Below, piece after piece: positions 26,397-38,535 of a stretch of DNA of 64,000 nt. Origin of the DNA: Mortierella sp. BCC40632 (Eukaryota; Mortierellomycota; Mortierellomycetes; Mortierellales; Mortierellaceae); the NCBI GenBank assembly GCA_011634665.1, contig WAEK01000013.1, positions 166,001 to 230,000 on the forward strand, given 5' to 3'. Made by a program: the position numbers and the translations under genes. Within the stretch, counting starts at the first letter, position 1; every line of letters starts with the position of its first letter. The notes beneath the pieces are model-generated. The model had not been told where the DNA came from, ran no database searches, and saw only the letters and a list, made by a program, of their open reading frames with translations.

Positions 26397-26520
26397 TCTC
26401 TCTCTCTCTCTCTCTCTCTCTCCCATTGGGCCTCTATCCTTTTTTTCTTTTTATTCTTTTTTTTCGTCCTTTAATGGATCACTATGGTACACTTTTCTTC
26501 TTGACTGGACTACTCTTTGT
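26006..26520. other. Intergenic with a long CT microsatellite
   Basis: The SDR promoter and the 3' flank of the MDR gene, both minus strand. A T run at about 26165-26183 precedes the (CT)n array. No gene seen. Confidence 0.6.
26322..26422. repeat. (CT)n microsatellite, about 100 bases
   Basis: CT dinucleotides with a single interruption near 26395. The array gives rise to spurious Ser-Leu ORFs. Confidence 0.95.
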
Positions 26521-27867
26521 CTAGTTCTCCTTGACAGTAACAACCAACTTTCCAAACTGAACACCCTTATCGAGCTGCTCCAACGCATCGGATGTCTTTG
26601 CCAAACCCTTGAACACATCCGACACAATGGGTCGCACCTTGTGTTGATCCACAAACTGAAGCATCGCCTCAAATTCCTTTCTTGAACCCATCGTACTCGC
26701 CTTGAGATCAACATTGCGTCCGATCGCAGAAATATTCCATTCAATGGGTCCTGCAGTAACTCCGTAATTGACGAAATATCCTCCCTGGTGAAGAACTCTG
26801 GTAAGAATAGTGGATGCATTTGAACCTGAGGCGCCATCGATCACTACATCGATCTGTTTGCCATTTGTAGCCTTCAACAGCTCCTGATCCCAGTTTTCTA
26901 TTGGAAGAGGAAAGAGGGGAAGAAAACGTTGAGGATGAGTTAGGCTATATCTGAACCAGCTCCCAAGACTTGGAGCAGAATAATATACAAATAAAAACAA
27001 TAGACTTACTTCTTCTGTAGTTGGCACCACCTTTAGCTCCCAACTGAATCGCCTTCTCAATCTTGGCATCATCGGACGAGGTCACATAGACGTTTGCACC
27101 AACGGCCAAAGCAAACTGAAGAGAATACAGAGCCACACCACCACCAATGCCAGTGATGAGCACGTTCTGACCTTTGGAAACCTGACCCTTAGTGAACAAG
27201 GCACGATAGGCAGTCAAGCCCGCAAGTGGCAATGCAGCGGCCTCGATATCAGTCAAATGTTCGGGAGCCTTGAAGATGTTGTCCAAGTCTCCGACGTAAT
27301 ACTCCGAGAAGACACCTACCAGAATCGAAAAAATAAAATAAAAGAAATCGTATGAGTATTGTTGTGAGCTGAGTAAAAAAAAGAATTACCTTCAGGCTTG
27401 TTACCACCAAGAATATGGTACTCAGACTCTTCTTCTGGTCCACGAGGATCGTCGTTCCAGCCAATCGAAGGCATCACCACGACACGATCATTCTCCTTCA
27501 AACGGTCCGACGGGGCACTCAGTTTGGAAATATGGCCAACTCCATCCGATCCAAGAACAGCTCCAAAGCGAATTGGCTAAGTTAGGGAAAGAAAGAAAAA
27601 AAAGAAAAATACCACACTTTACGAATAAGAAAGTGTGCAAAGTACTCCAACTTCATAAATAAAATTAAAAAAAAAACTACATCGAAAGAATCTTACTTGG
27701 TAGCTGATATCCTTGAGGAACAAGAGATCACGGTGGTTCAAGGACACGGCATCCATCTGAACCAAGGCTTGGTTGTTGGTAAGAGCTGGCAGGACATGTT
27801 CGGTAAACCTGGCAACATGCCGAGCACCGGGGGTAGGAGCTTGATAGATAACAACAGCAGAAGGCAT
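26521..27867 (-). CDS. MDR-family NADPH:quinone reductase-like alcohol dehydrogenase
   Basis: Four minus-strand exons, 27867-27697, 27576-27390, 27315-27010 and 26897-26521, close in phase for 346 residues. The GroES-like N-terminal half shows VSLNHRDLLFLKD and GSDGVGHISKLG-type positions (GAVLGSDGVG). The Rossmann half shows LPLAGLTAYRALF, the nucleotide loop ITGIGGGVALYSLQFA and GANVYVTSSDDAKIEKA. There is no structural zinc cysteine cluster, which points to the zinc-independent quinone reductase/YogA-like branch. The start is the first ATG (MPSAVVIYQAP); an upstream in-frame stretch has only GTG. A TATA-like ATAAATAC lies near 28025 on the minus strand. Substrate unknown. Confidence 0.88.
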
Positions 27868-28566
27868 AGCGAGATAGCTTAAGGAGGGAAGGGTAACGAT
27901 TCGAGGCACGTCTGGATATTTAATAGCAGTCTGCGAAAGAGGGGATAAGGAACCTGGAGAGGTACTTGCGAGGTTACTAGGAAAAGAGAAGCTGTGAGGT
28001 GGGACATATGGAGAGGAGGAGCCGTATTTATGTCTACCTGGGACCTGGACTCGATCTTGACGATTTCTTAAAATGGTGTGGTCCTTTGTCCAAACGAGGG
28101 CGAGCGATTGACGTAGATAACTTTTGGCTCATGTTCCTTCGGATAACCCTGGGTTCATCTTGAGCGCCCTCTTGAACAGTTTGTAATCCACCCGGGCCGC
28201 GAACACATATGCACGCCTTTGACTCGTTGTTTGTTTCAAAAAAGAAAAAAACCTCGTTCTCCATGATAATTACTAATCCAACAGGTCGGGGAGGAAAAGG
28301 GCGGACTGTTGGACTGCTTGACTGTTGGGCTGCTGGACTGTTGGCCATTTAAGGTCCGCATCAAAGTGATACCAATTCGTTAGTGTCCTCTTTCAGCAGA
28401 GCAGGCAGCTCAAAGGCACGTTACCCATACTCTCATATCAATCTCCGGCGTAGTAGTCAGCGAGAGTGTAGGTTCTCTAAGTTTCGATCGCTCTCTCTTT
28501 CTTCCATTGCCTTATCCTATCGGTGCTCATCATGCTAATCGTGCTTAATGTTGTCTCTTCGTAAAT

Positions 28567-28568
<2 letters not shown>

Positions 28569-28611
<43 letters not shown>
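28569..28611. repeat. A43 homopolymer
   Basis: Uninterrupted 43-base A run, reading as T43 on the ALADIN strand about 20 bases past the stop codon. It is the longest homopolymer in the window. Confidence 0.95.
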
Positions 28612-28613
<2 letters not shown>

Positions 28614-28622
28614 AGCGTCTAC

Positions 28623-28628
28623 TTTATT
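28623..28628 (-). terminator. AATAAA polyadenylation signal of ALADIN
   Basis: AATAAA on the minus strand begins four bases after the ALADIN stop codon and is followed by the T43 run, so the 3' UTR must be very short. Confidence 0.5.
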
Positions 28629-28631
28629 GGT

Positions 28632-31337
28632 TTACAACGACTCGATGTACTGTTGTGATAGATAGTAGAAAGGTAAAAAGTTGACCTTTCCAGACTCCCA
28701 CGCCTAAGGTGAACACAACCATTGCAGTAAAGATGCCAGAGGAAGGGGAAGGGGTTGAATACACAGATAAACAAAACAGGTTTGATTAGCACGTCATGTT
28801 CTCCGAGGAGTAAATCTCTCTCTCTCTTTTTCATTTTGGACGAATAAAAAAAAAAAAAAAAAAAAAAAAGAAAAATGGAGTTCATCCACAAACGCTTACC
28901 ATTGTGAGCAAGGAGCCGCCCTCAAATTGTTGTGTGAATGCCATGGTAATGGCCTTTGGTTCTCCTTCATAATCAATCTCAAATTCTTCCTTGCTGCTCT
29001 CTTTCAAAGGTGCCCGTCGAATCGCCTTCTCATTCCAACCAGGACCTTGAATAAATCCTGTCGGCATCAGGATATCAAGGTCCTTCAATAACTTGCCAGT
29101 AGGTCGAACAAGCACAACTCCCAAAAGAGACGAATTCCTGAATCGCACAATCAATCGCTCTCCGTGAGGATCCAAGGCCAACTCCTGGATTGGTCCGAAT
29201 GGGTCTATAGAACCAATTGAACGGCATCCCAATCGTTTCCAGAGCTCATGTTGAATCTCGTAATCGGTATCACTTCCGCCGTAGGCAGATTTATAGGCAT
29301 CAATGTCACGTCGCTGCATTGCCATTCGGATATAGTTGAGCTTGATCCACTGGAGGTCCCCTCCCAGCCTCTCCAAATGCAGTGCCCGCACATGATCATC
29401 ATCTTGAAGGGAATAAATTAGATTGTATCCATCTGGTGTCCAGCAAACTGACTGAAGAGGTCCCTCCATATCCGTGATGTCCATATGCTCCCAGGTTGCA
29501 CTCTCGTAAAGCCGCACTCTTCCAGACTGATATCCAACCAAGAGAAATTCACCATTCGGAGACCAACTGAGTGCACAAACGACGCTTGGACCAAAGTCAC
29601 TCAGGGACAAAATCGGTTTCTCTCTAGGGATCTGGCTATTGTATTGTGAATCCGATGAAAAGCTAAAAGCTTCCCCTGTGACAAGTCCCATCACCACTTT
29701 CTTGACAGTCGATGCTGTTTCTGTAGCGGACTTGATCGAGGTGACAAATCCGGGAACAGGAATCGATCTGTGTAGTCGCAACTCGACGAGTCGATTGGTG
29801 GCCTTTTCCTGAACATAGACGGTAGAAGACTGAGCTGAAGCCAAAGCCAACAATTCTCCACGAGGATCCCATGCAAGGTGCTCAATGGCTCCAACATCCT
29901 CAAAGTCCAACATTCTAACCCGCGCAACGTCGTTTCCAATGTTAATTCCTGAGGATGCCTCTGTATACTGTTTGCAGAGAAGCAATGAGCGACTCTTATC
30001 TTTGTTTTCAGTCTGATTGGCATCCTTGAAGATGTGCCATAGTGCAACACCATCCATACATCCAACAGCTAACGTTGCTCCAGACGTGGGATCCCATTGA
30101 AGTCGCATGACCTGTGACTGTGCAGAATAAGAGAGTCCGCATGTGTACCATTGCTCAATTGAGAGATCATACACCCAGATGGTATCGTTCCAAAGAGCAA
30201 TTGCTAGTAGAGGTCGTTGAGGGTGCCATGATACTGTCCGGATCAAAAGTTTGGACAGACGATCCCGAAGGTTTCCATTAGGGTTTCCAGACAGCCTCTA
30301 TTTTTAGGGGAAGAAGTACGGGTTTGAAGAGAAGGGAGTCGAGAGGTGGTTAGCATCCAAGGAAGCGATCTACTTTCCAATTTTGTTTAACAAACTGCCC
30401 AGGTAAATTTTGATGCGGAGCAAATGTAATAGAGGGTATAGGTGGTGCTGAATTTTTTTTTTCTCCTTACTCCATAGATTTCTAATCCCTTTTTCCGCAC
30501 ATCATCAATAGTCTCTAATATTTTGTCAAAGTTCCTATTAAAGTAAATCAGATTCATTAAGTGAATACATGAGGACAGTCCGATGGATTAACAAAAATAA
30601 ACAGAAAAAAAAAATCCGGTTGGCGCTATACCATTGCTTCACTAGCTCCTCAATGTTATCGACAATTGGTTGCGGCACAATTCCTGAAGCTTTGGCACCC
30701 TCTAGCAAGTCTTCTATCTTGTCTGAGATTCCGAACTGAGGGGCCGTATTTTTGGTTGGCAATTGTAGCTGAGGCTTGAGATCACCCTAACGACAGAGGA
30801 ACAGGTTTGTTTCAGTAAGGATCCAGACAGGAGATAGAACAGAGGAGCCTATTGATATTGCGATAATTGCAGTTCAAGTGAGGTTGAATCTTTTGGTCCT
30901 GTCCTTGATTACTTACATGATCCTTGATAAATCCAGCGAGCTTGGGATCTTGGGGTCCTGCAATATGAACTAGCTCCCGTCCCAGTCAGCCACAATTATC
31001 CCAAAGTATGACAAGATACGTTAGCTCCCTGTCCTCTTGATAGCATTCATTCTTGGATAAAAAAAAAATAAAGTAAAAAATTGGGACAGAGGTGTGAAGG
31101 AGATTCTGCATTACCAAGTTCTGAATTATGCTCTCCAATGGTGATATGACCCTTTGGTGGGAGGCTGAGATCACCTAGGACCGATCAACGCGTCCCAAGA
31201 GAAATAGAATATAAAAAAAAAGGCGGAGGAGGAGAAATGTCAGTCAATTCAGTGGCCATAAAGTCGAGGATTGTTCCTGATGAAGGATTGTCAGTATGGT
31301 AAATCCACCTACCAACATAGCTGATGGCTTTCTCCAT
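28632..31337 (-). CDS. AAAS: Nucleoporin ALADIN (WD40)
   Basis: Seven minus-strand exons: 31337-31313, 31174-31115, 30957-30917, 30786-30632, 30534-30471, 30297-28900 and 28703-28632. Every phase closes, giving 604 residues. The N terminus has LSLPPKGHITIGEHNSEL, the ALADIN-type LFPPPRGxxTxxEHN element. The body is a beta-propeller: RTVSWHPQRPLLAIALWNDTIW, LQWDPTSGATLAVGCMDGVALW, EHLAWDPRGELLALASA, ALSWSPNGEFLLVGYQSGRVRLYE, VCWTPDGYNLIYS. The last exon adds AWESGKVNFLPFYYL, matching the ALADIN C terminus. ALADIN sits on the cytoplasmic side of the nuclear pore and is anchored by NDC1. It is missing in budding yeast but present in many other eukaryotes. The first exon is only 25 bases, in a head-to-head pair with the thioesterase 178 bases away. 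Confidence 0.93.
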
Positions 31338-31515
31338 CGTGAATGTATTGGTATGGAAGGAGTTGATGTAGCGATGTGTGGTGATTGGCACACATCAACC
31401 ACAAGCCAAAATTTGTGACTGGCAACCCGATCCTCTCCAAGCGCAAGCATGCCTGTCTATCAACCAAGGGAGGAGGAGGAGGAGTCAATTTCACCCATTT
31501 CCATTCATAGTCATC
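31338..31515. promoter_or_regulatory. Bidirectional promoter, ALADIN / thioesterase
   Basis: Only 178 bases separate the two divergent start codons, so the two genes must share promoter DNA. No clear TATA box is seen in either direction. Confidence 0.6.
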
Positions 31516-32241
31516 ATGTCATCCATCCGCAGAGTAGCCCAGATCTCCTCCCATCTTATCCGGGGTCATCTGCCTGCTCCCCTGTCCACACTCAAGACAC
31601 CACTGGAGACGAGCATCACTTCTTCGCTCTCCAGAAACCTAACTTCTGCGTCCAAATCGACCACCTCCGACACCAAAGTGACCAAAAAGGACCGTGCTTT
31701 TTACCCTTACGCGTTAGATATTCAGTCGAGATGGGCTGATAACGATCAATATGGCCATCTGAACAATGCTCACTACTATTCTCTTTTTGACACGGTGATC
31801 AACACGTTCCTGATTCAGGAGGCTGGTCTCGATCCGCATTCACAGACGCAGGGAGACGCCATCGGTGTCGTTGCTGAATCTGGATGCCAGTATTACAGTT
31901 CTCTATCCTTTCCAGACATGATCGAGGCCCGACTGGCTGTGATCAAATTGGGTCGATCCAGCGTTGTCTACCAGGTCGGCATCTTCAAGAAATTGCCTAC
32001 CGAGGTTACAGGAGAATTGACAGTCGTCCGGTCCTCCTCGGCCTCTGCCGGTGTGTTTTCAAGCGCAGTCTCCTCTGCTTCTGTTTCTTCAACTTCTCCT
32101 TTCCATGCAAGCCAAATCCAAGCAGATGCAGCGGCATCGGGCCATTTTTGTCACGTTTTTGTGGATCAGATCAGTCGGCGGCCTGTTCCTATCCCAGACA
32201 AGATCCGAGCAGGACTCGAACTGCTTCAGGTGACACACTAG
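31516..32241 (+). CDS. Hotdog-fold acyl-CoA thioesterase, probably mitochondrial
   Basis: Intronless, 241 residues, from the first true ATG (31516); the frame is open upstream but offers only a GTG. Residues 1-55 are Ser/Thr/Arg-rich with no acidic residues until about Glu-32 (SSIRRVAQISSHLIRGHLPA), as in a mitochondrial presequence. The hotdog domain follows: IQSRWADNDQYGHLNNAHYY, the WxDxDxxGHxNN motif with the catalytic Asp of the 4-hydroxybenzoyl-CoA/YbgC-like thioesterases, then LDPHSQTQGDAIGVVAESGCQYYSSLSFPD and RLAVIKLGRSSVVYQVGIF. A Ser/Ala-rich loop interrupts the domain before HASQIQADAAASGHFCHVFVD. It ends with RRPVPIPDKIR, as is usual in this family. Substrate unknown. AATAAA occurs 22 bases after the stop. 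Confidence 0.88.
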   Translation: MSSIRRVAQISSHLIRGHLPAPLSTLKTPLETSITSSLSRNLTSASKSTTSDTKVTKKDRAFYPYALDIQSRWADNDQYGHLNNAHYYSLFDTVINTFLIQEAGLDPHSQTQGDAIGVVAESGCQYYSSLSFPDMIEARLAVIKLGRSSVVYQVGIFKKLPTEVTGELTVVRSSSASAGVFSSAVSSASVSSTSPFHASQIQADAAASGHFCHVFVDQISRRPVPIPDKIRAGLELLQVTH

Positions 32242-34784
32242 CTATAGTACACTTTATTTGCCAATAAAAAGGACAAGTGATAATGGTTTGTATTTTCTGC
32301 CTGAGGGGGATGGACTCTTTTTTTGTTTTGTTATTGTGCTGGCTAACATGTAAACAAAGCAGCAGAAAACAAAAGAAATAACTGCCTCGACGGCAATAGA
32401 GCGTTCGAAGGGCTGGGGAGACAGACTCTCGGGGCCACTTTTTGCCTTGGCTCCTTCTCCACGGGGACGGTTCAAAGGAGAGAGAAGGGCAATCGAGGAG
32501 AACGGAAATGCGTTTAGGAGTGAGAGAAAGAGAGAGAGAGAGTTTGTGTGTGTGTGTGTAGAATGCTGCATGTACTCTGCAGAAAGTATGACTCGAGTCA
32601 AAAACGTATCGAGGACTTGGATGAATGGCAAACGGTCCTAGTCTATCGTGTGCACTGACATTTGTTCATCCGTTAAGCTGTCCTTCACGGCTCAATTTCG
32701 CGCAATGGACTACCAAGGAGAAGGAGTGGTCCCCTCGATACCCGTACCTTGATCATTCCCTTGGTGGACCTGGCTAAGAGGTATTCCACTGGGTTTTTGT
32801 TTACCCCATGATGGCAAGAATGGTAAGAAACAGAAAATGCCTCGTGGCTAGCGTGCTCTCGGCAAGGAAAAGCTACTGTCGCTTTATCCTGTGTGTGGAA
32901 GAGGAGAGGCTTCAAGGATGCAATAGACTAGACTCTCTCTGGACAGAGCATCAGGATCGGCAGGATCCTTGGATGAGGAGAAAGAAAGAAAGAAAGAGAG
33001 AGAGAGAGGGAGAGGGAGAGGGAGAGAGAGAAAAACCTACTTAGACCAAGGCAAATCAGCCCTGACCCCGCATTCACCATCCAATCATTGCCCTAGACCG
33101 ACCAATCCTATCTTTCTGAACAACGGCGGCACAAAACAACGCAACGAAAATAGGAGCTGAGCGAATAATGCCTTGTTGTTTCGATGCCCGGATGCGATAA
33201 GAAAGTGAGGAACAGGGTCATGGGCCACCCCCATCTCTCTCGCTCACTCTTTCTTCCTGTCGGTGCCACAGTGGCCGAGTTCCCCTCTTTCTCCATTCGC
33301 ACATGACAGTCGGGCACTTCCCACGTTTTGGACCGCGCGCGCTAATTTTATTATCAACCGTGTTCTGTTGTCTTTGGACCACACTGGTACTAGTCGAATG
33401 GCCACGGTGCATTGGGTAGTCCAATATAGTATAGGAGGGAGAAGGGCACGGTGTACCTGGACTTGGTCCACAGACTGCTCACCTTGGTCCACGGGCCATT
33501 GGCCGGCTAATAGGGGTGGTTAGGCCAGGGCTGTTCTTTGTGCTAGAGTCAGAGAAGGGGGTGGGGGTAGGTGGGTAAAGGATAAAGTGGTGAGCGCAAG
33601 GACGAGAGGAGGGGCAAGGGAAGGGGCGGGAGGACGAGGAGAACGAGGAAGAGGAGATGGAGCGCAGGAGAAAGAAACGAGAGCGAACAAGTCCCTTATC
33701 AATCGACCGCGCCATGTCGAGACGCCTGCAGGCCAGACACTCTGACTAGGCAACAAGACTCGTCGTGGACAAGGGTAAGCACATGTTACTTGGGCCAGTC
33801 TGCACCGCAAGAGATGGACAATGGCCGTCGATGGTGATAGACACAGCCATGCCATGCCATGCCATGTCGTGCCATGCCACGCCGTATTGCTCGCAAGCCA
33901 TTAAAAGGCAACCCGGTCTCTTTTGTCTTTCTTGTTCTCCTTTCTCTTTTTCTCTCTCTCTCTTGTCTCCACTGCGGCACTTTCCTCTTGCCCAATAACC
34001 CGGTCAACACCCTGGGAGGCTCTCGCCATCGCCGCCCATACGCTCAATCCAACACCTTTTAGGTTGCACCCGTTGCCCTGCTCTAGTTGCTCCTGCTCTA
34101 GCTCCTCTTCCTCCTCCTCCCCTGCTCTAGCTGCCCTTACTCTCGCTGCCCTGCTCTAATCGTCCTACTCTAGGCCCCGACTCCCTTCTCCACTTCACTC
34201 TTCAACTATCTCACCTGGGACTACCGACCAACACCCAGGGTGTATATCGTGCCATTGTCCCAAAGAACAGAGTCCGATAGATCCGGAGTGCTGTAAGTTA
34301 GTGAGTACATTCAGGTATGACTGTACCGAAACCTTAACGGGGCGAGATCGGGTTGCTCGGACTGAATGGAGTGAGGACAGCGAAGGGTGGTGAGGTGAGC
34401 GGGCCACCGTCACACCAGTCAACACTTCTGTCTGCACATGTCAGTCAGTCTCTCGATGCCCACTCTGGCCAGCACCGGGATGGGACCTCATAAATAGCCT
34501 GCATCTCCCCCACTTGCTCGGCCTTTTCTTTTACACTTTCTCTCCCTCTTCTCCCTTGTGCATGCATATCACTCACTACCTTGGCTATCCCCGCCTACAT
34601 ATACCTCGCCTGCCTCACCTCGCCTTTCACCGCCCCGCTCCGCTCATCCCATCCATATCTCCATTTCCCAAAAAGAGAGAGAAAGATATCGGTCGTTGCT
34701 GCCTCTGGAGAATGAAACCTCTTGATAGCTGACTCCTCCTCCCCCTCTCATCCCCAATCGCACTATCCGCCTAGCTCTCTTTTT

Positions 34785-34821
<37 letters not shown>

Positions 34822-34873
34822 ATCTCTATCTTTTTCTTTTTTTTTTTCTTTTCTCTTTTTCTTCTTCTCTCTC

Positions 34874-34920
<47 letters not shown>

Positions 34921-35040
34921 CCTTTCCTCCTCTCTCCTTGCATTCGCGCTCGCTTATCGCTACCGACATTGCCTGGCCTCGCCCTTGGCCCTCTTGACCT
35001 TTGCACCCCTCTGCCTACACTGTGCTCTTTGCGCCAGCAC
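32242..35040. other. Long intergenic region before the bHLH gene
   Basis: No supported gene in 2.8 kb. It holds an AATAAA at 32263-32268 for the thioesterase, a GA-rich block at 32976-33032, tandem CATGC pentamers at about 33848-33878, repeated CTGCTCTAG units at 34075-34165, and a CT-rich tract (34790-34918) directly before the bHLH ORF. It is probably the promoter and long 5' leader of that regulator. Confidence 0.55.
34785..34918. repeat. CT-rich microsatellite tract
   Basis: (CT)n interrupted by T-rich and TCTTCT stretches, immediately before the bHLH coding region. Confidence 0.85.
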
Positions 35041-36270
35041 ATGCATTCGTCCCACACCTCCTTCCTTCCGGGCCTCGACCTGAACCCGCCTGCGGCCTGG
35101 TCAAAGCCCGCTAGCGCTCTCGGCCTCTCCAACCCCCTGAGTCACCTCCCGCAGTCTCAGCAGGTCAAGCGCCTTCAGCAACAGATCGAACACCATCGTC
35201 AGCTGCAAAGATCCACTTTGCAAGTGAGGGGTGGCAGAACAATTGGCAGCAATAAAGGTCAACCCAAGATCAAGCGCGACCCAGCCCAGTCTCTCCTCGA
35301 GAGCAGTGGCCGTGGCGGCGGCCAAGGCAATGGCAATGGGCCTGAACGCAACAGCGGTACCGACCCAAACCTGGGAACCAGCAGCAGCAGCAGTACCATG
35401 GCCTACTCCAGCGGGTTCTCTCATAGACACTCTTTCCACTTTGGGAGCAACGATGGAGGACCGCCTATCACCCATATCAACATCCGCAACCACGACGACG
35501 ATGACGATGAAGATAAAGACGAAGAAGACAAAGACGACGACGACAGCAGCCGTGATGGCAGCCACCGTGGCCTATCAGAGGCTCACCACGAGAATGACGG
35601 TCACGATGAAGAGTATCCTTATCGTCGTCACGGCAGTGGCCGTCCCGAACGCTTCGCGCAGAGTCCCTCTGAGGACGAGATGCAGGTCGATGGCAGTCCC
35701 ATCAGTAGCCACGCCACTTTGCACCACCAGCGCGCCGTGACCCACCCGCAGATCACTCAAGGGTTCTCTGTCCTTCCGGGTCTCCCGGCCTTTGCCCCCA
35801 CCTCTGATGTTAGTTCGGTCTCTTCTGCAGCCCTAACCGCTTCCTTGTTGACCTCGGGCCTCCTTGCCCAGGCCAGCCATCCTTCCTTCCGCCCACCTTT
35901 GCTCCCTACCCCTCACGAGTTCCACCCAGGTCAGCATCCGGCTCACCACCGGTTCAGTGTCCACGGCAATGCGGTCGAATCCTCTCTCGCCTCTCTTGCT
36001 GCTCTCTCTGTTATGCCCACGACCTTCCACGGAATGTCTCTCCCTTCACGACGCGCCTCTTCCTCGGACCATTCAGTGTCCTCCACCTCCTCATCGTTTT
36101 CGTCTCCGGCAACGTTAACGACCTCGACGACCTCGTCGCTATTTCAACCGCAGAGCTTGCCGGTCATTTTTCAAAACCAGGTTGCCAGCAATGGCACGCA
36201 TGGTAGTCACAGTAATGGTAGTAACCCGCTCCAGCTGTTTGCAACCGCTCTTGGCCAACAACTTCAGCGC

Positions 36271-36307
<37 letters not shown>

Positions 36308-37086
36308 CGTCTGGAGCATTTAACCCTGTTGCATCCATGACATCCGCTCTGTCGACTTCCATGCCGGCTCACTCTAGCAACCCCCAGCCGTTTTCTCCTT
36401 TCCGCCCTGTCAGTAGCCCCGACCTCCTCCCTACCATCCTCCGACCCGATGCCTCCTCTCCCTTTTCTCGACCCACCGTTCATCTTCCTTCCCCTACCTC
36501 TACTGTCCCTGCCACTGCCCACAACAACAACAGCAAGCAGGAGGACAAGACCAAGAGCAAGGCTCAGAGTTCCTTGGTGTTGCCTCCTCCTCGAGCCTTA
36601 CCTCCTCGTCCACCTCAGACCTCGGCCCCTCGTCGATATCTGGGTCGTCAAATGCGTAAGCCACCTTCGGCCAAGTTATTGCTTTCGAATCCAGTGAAGG
36701 AATCACCTGTGCCTTCTCGTCGCATGGCTCATATTCTTTCGGAGCAAAAACGCCGTGAAAAGATCAATGGTGGATTTGATGAGCTGAAGAGTGTTATTCC
36801 AGAGTAAGTCTTTTTTTTTTAATGAAGATGAAAAAGAATAAGGTCGAGATAAAGAGAGAGGGAGAGAACAAGACATCTAATTCCCCCCTGTGTTTCGTTT
36901 CTTTTCTTTCTTAGATGTGCCGAAAATACCGATTCCAAGGCAACGATCCTCCGAAAGGCAGTCGATTACATCCTTCTTCTTGAAGACGAGTTGCGTCGAT
37001 ACACAGACTCTTATCAGCCCGAAGATGAAGAGTCGGACGAAACTCTGGCCTACAAGGAAGAGGAGGATGAAGAAATCTATGGCTAA
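35041..37086 (+). CDS. bHLH transcription factor with long disordered N terminus
   Basis: Exons 35041-36803 and 36915-37086 join in phase 2 for 644 residues. ATG 35041 is the first in the frame. A bHLH domain lies at about residues 558-615: the basic region RRMAHILSEQKRREKIN carries the E-box-contacting His, Glu and Arg positions, helix 1 is FDELKSVIPE, and helix 2 is SKATILRKAVDYILLLEDEL. The intron falls in the loop. No clear leucine zipper follows; the protein ends in an acidic tail. Residues 1-540 are low complexity: a basic stretch (VKRLQQQIEHHRQLQ), an Asp/Glu/Lys run, His-rich and Ser/Pro-rich parts, and a CAG-coded glutamine run near residue 411. It should bind CANNTG sites as a dimer; the target genes are unknown. 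Confidence 0.88.
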
Positions 37087-38499
37087 ATAATTGCAGATGA
37101 GAAGGAGGAGGGAAAGGAGGACGTCTCTCTCCCTCTCTCTCTCTCTCTCCTACCTTACCACCCCACCACCTCATTTTACACTCCCTTTCCCCCTTCTCTT
37201 CCCTCTCTGTTCTGTCCAGAGTAGTGGAAAGGAAGAGAGTTTCAATAGGAAGTCTCTTATATAGCAACACTATGATTCTTGTTGGGATTTCTTTTAATAC
37301 CAAGTTTGAAAGGATACGGGGCCCTACTTTTGTTCTTTTTGACTTTTTGGATTAAAAAAGATCATCGTTGTCAAACTCTCCAACCAATTTGTAGAAAAAA
37401 AAAAAAATCCCAGCGAGGTGTTTTGGCATGAGAGAGAGAGAGAATGTGAACTTCCTTGGTAAAATGGATCCTAGAACGCGTACGACTTTCTAGTTCCTCC
37501 ATCCCTCCCACGAAACATGTCTCCGTCCTGTCTCCTAGGATAGAGATGATTATTAGGACTGGTCAGAACTCTTTTTGGAGCGGTGGGGAAGGGGAAGGAT
37601 GAGTCCCCTACAGTCCATGAATAGAACCATACATAAATCAATATCGACTGCAAAAGGGTCGGGAAAGGGACCTGAACTCACGATGACTTGTCCTAGGACA
37701 AGATCGAACATGGAAATGAGAGAGAGAAAGAGGCTGGACTCACAATATTTTCAATTCAGTGTAAAGTAAACTAATTTTGATAGGAATTCGCGGCGAGAAC
37801 TCCACTACTGAGATAGTCCATTGGACCTTGTGAACAAGCACAATTCACCTGGTATCCTTGACAAAAGAGAAATATTCACTGCGGTCTAGGCCCCACGCGT
37901 GGTTGTGGTTGTTGTGCCCACTTGAAGCGTTCCTTCTCCCTTCGATATCGGGCCGCCACGGAGCATAGATGTGACTTTGGACACAGAGAAAGATAGAGAA
38001 TATATTGTGCCACACACACACTTTTGCCCTAGCACCAGGTCATCCGTTTTTCACTATGTTATCCTTTTGAACCCTATCTACATGTTCCTTAGCCCACAAT
38101 ATGAGAATGGGATAAAAATAAGTCTACTGGACACTTTAGGGCCCAGTTTAGATGAAGAAATACCGACGAACGCCCAAAAAAAAAGCGCTTTCATGACTCG
38201 AGAGGAGAATACTTCCTTATCCCTATCATTGATGGCCACCTAAAAGGTCATGTGTTATAGTCAGGACTTGTCAGGAGGACGCTTTGGCGAGAATGAGCAA
38301 TGTTATGGGAAACAATGCAAAAAGTGGGTCAAAAGGTTTGTGAGAAAGAGACCTGCCTGGATATTTATCCAACGACGTACCCGTTAAATTAAAGTAAATG
38401 CCATATACACTAGCCTCTAGCTCTTATCTCAGAGTGAGTGCCTCCTGTTAAAGATCTTAATGCGAACGGGACTCTCAACATAGCTTACTACAAAACTTG
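37087..38499. other. Intergenic downstream of the bHLH gene
   Basis: No gene supported; short CT and GA stretches only, near 37125-37150 and 37429-37442. Confidence 0.6.
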
Positions 38500-38500
38500 T

Positions 38501-38535
<35 letters not shown>

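Larger units (their letters stand above)
27868..28631. promoter_or_regulatory. MDR gene promoter and ALADIN 3' flank
   Basis: No gene supported. A minus-strand TATA-like site lies near 28025, an imperfect ggactgttg repeat at about 28305-28345, and a 43-base A run at its right end. Confidence 0.5.

Noticed and set aside
34969..35040. bHLH ORF extended upstream to 34969
   Set aside because: That extension begins with TTG; the first ATG is at 35041.
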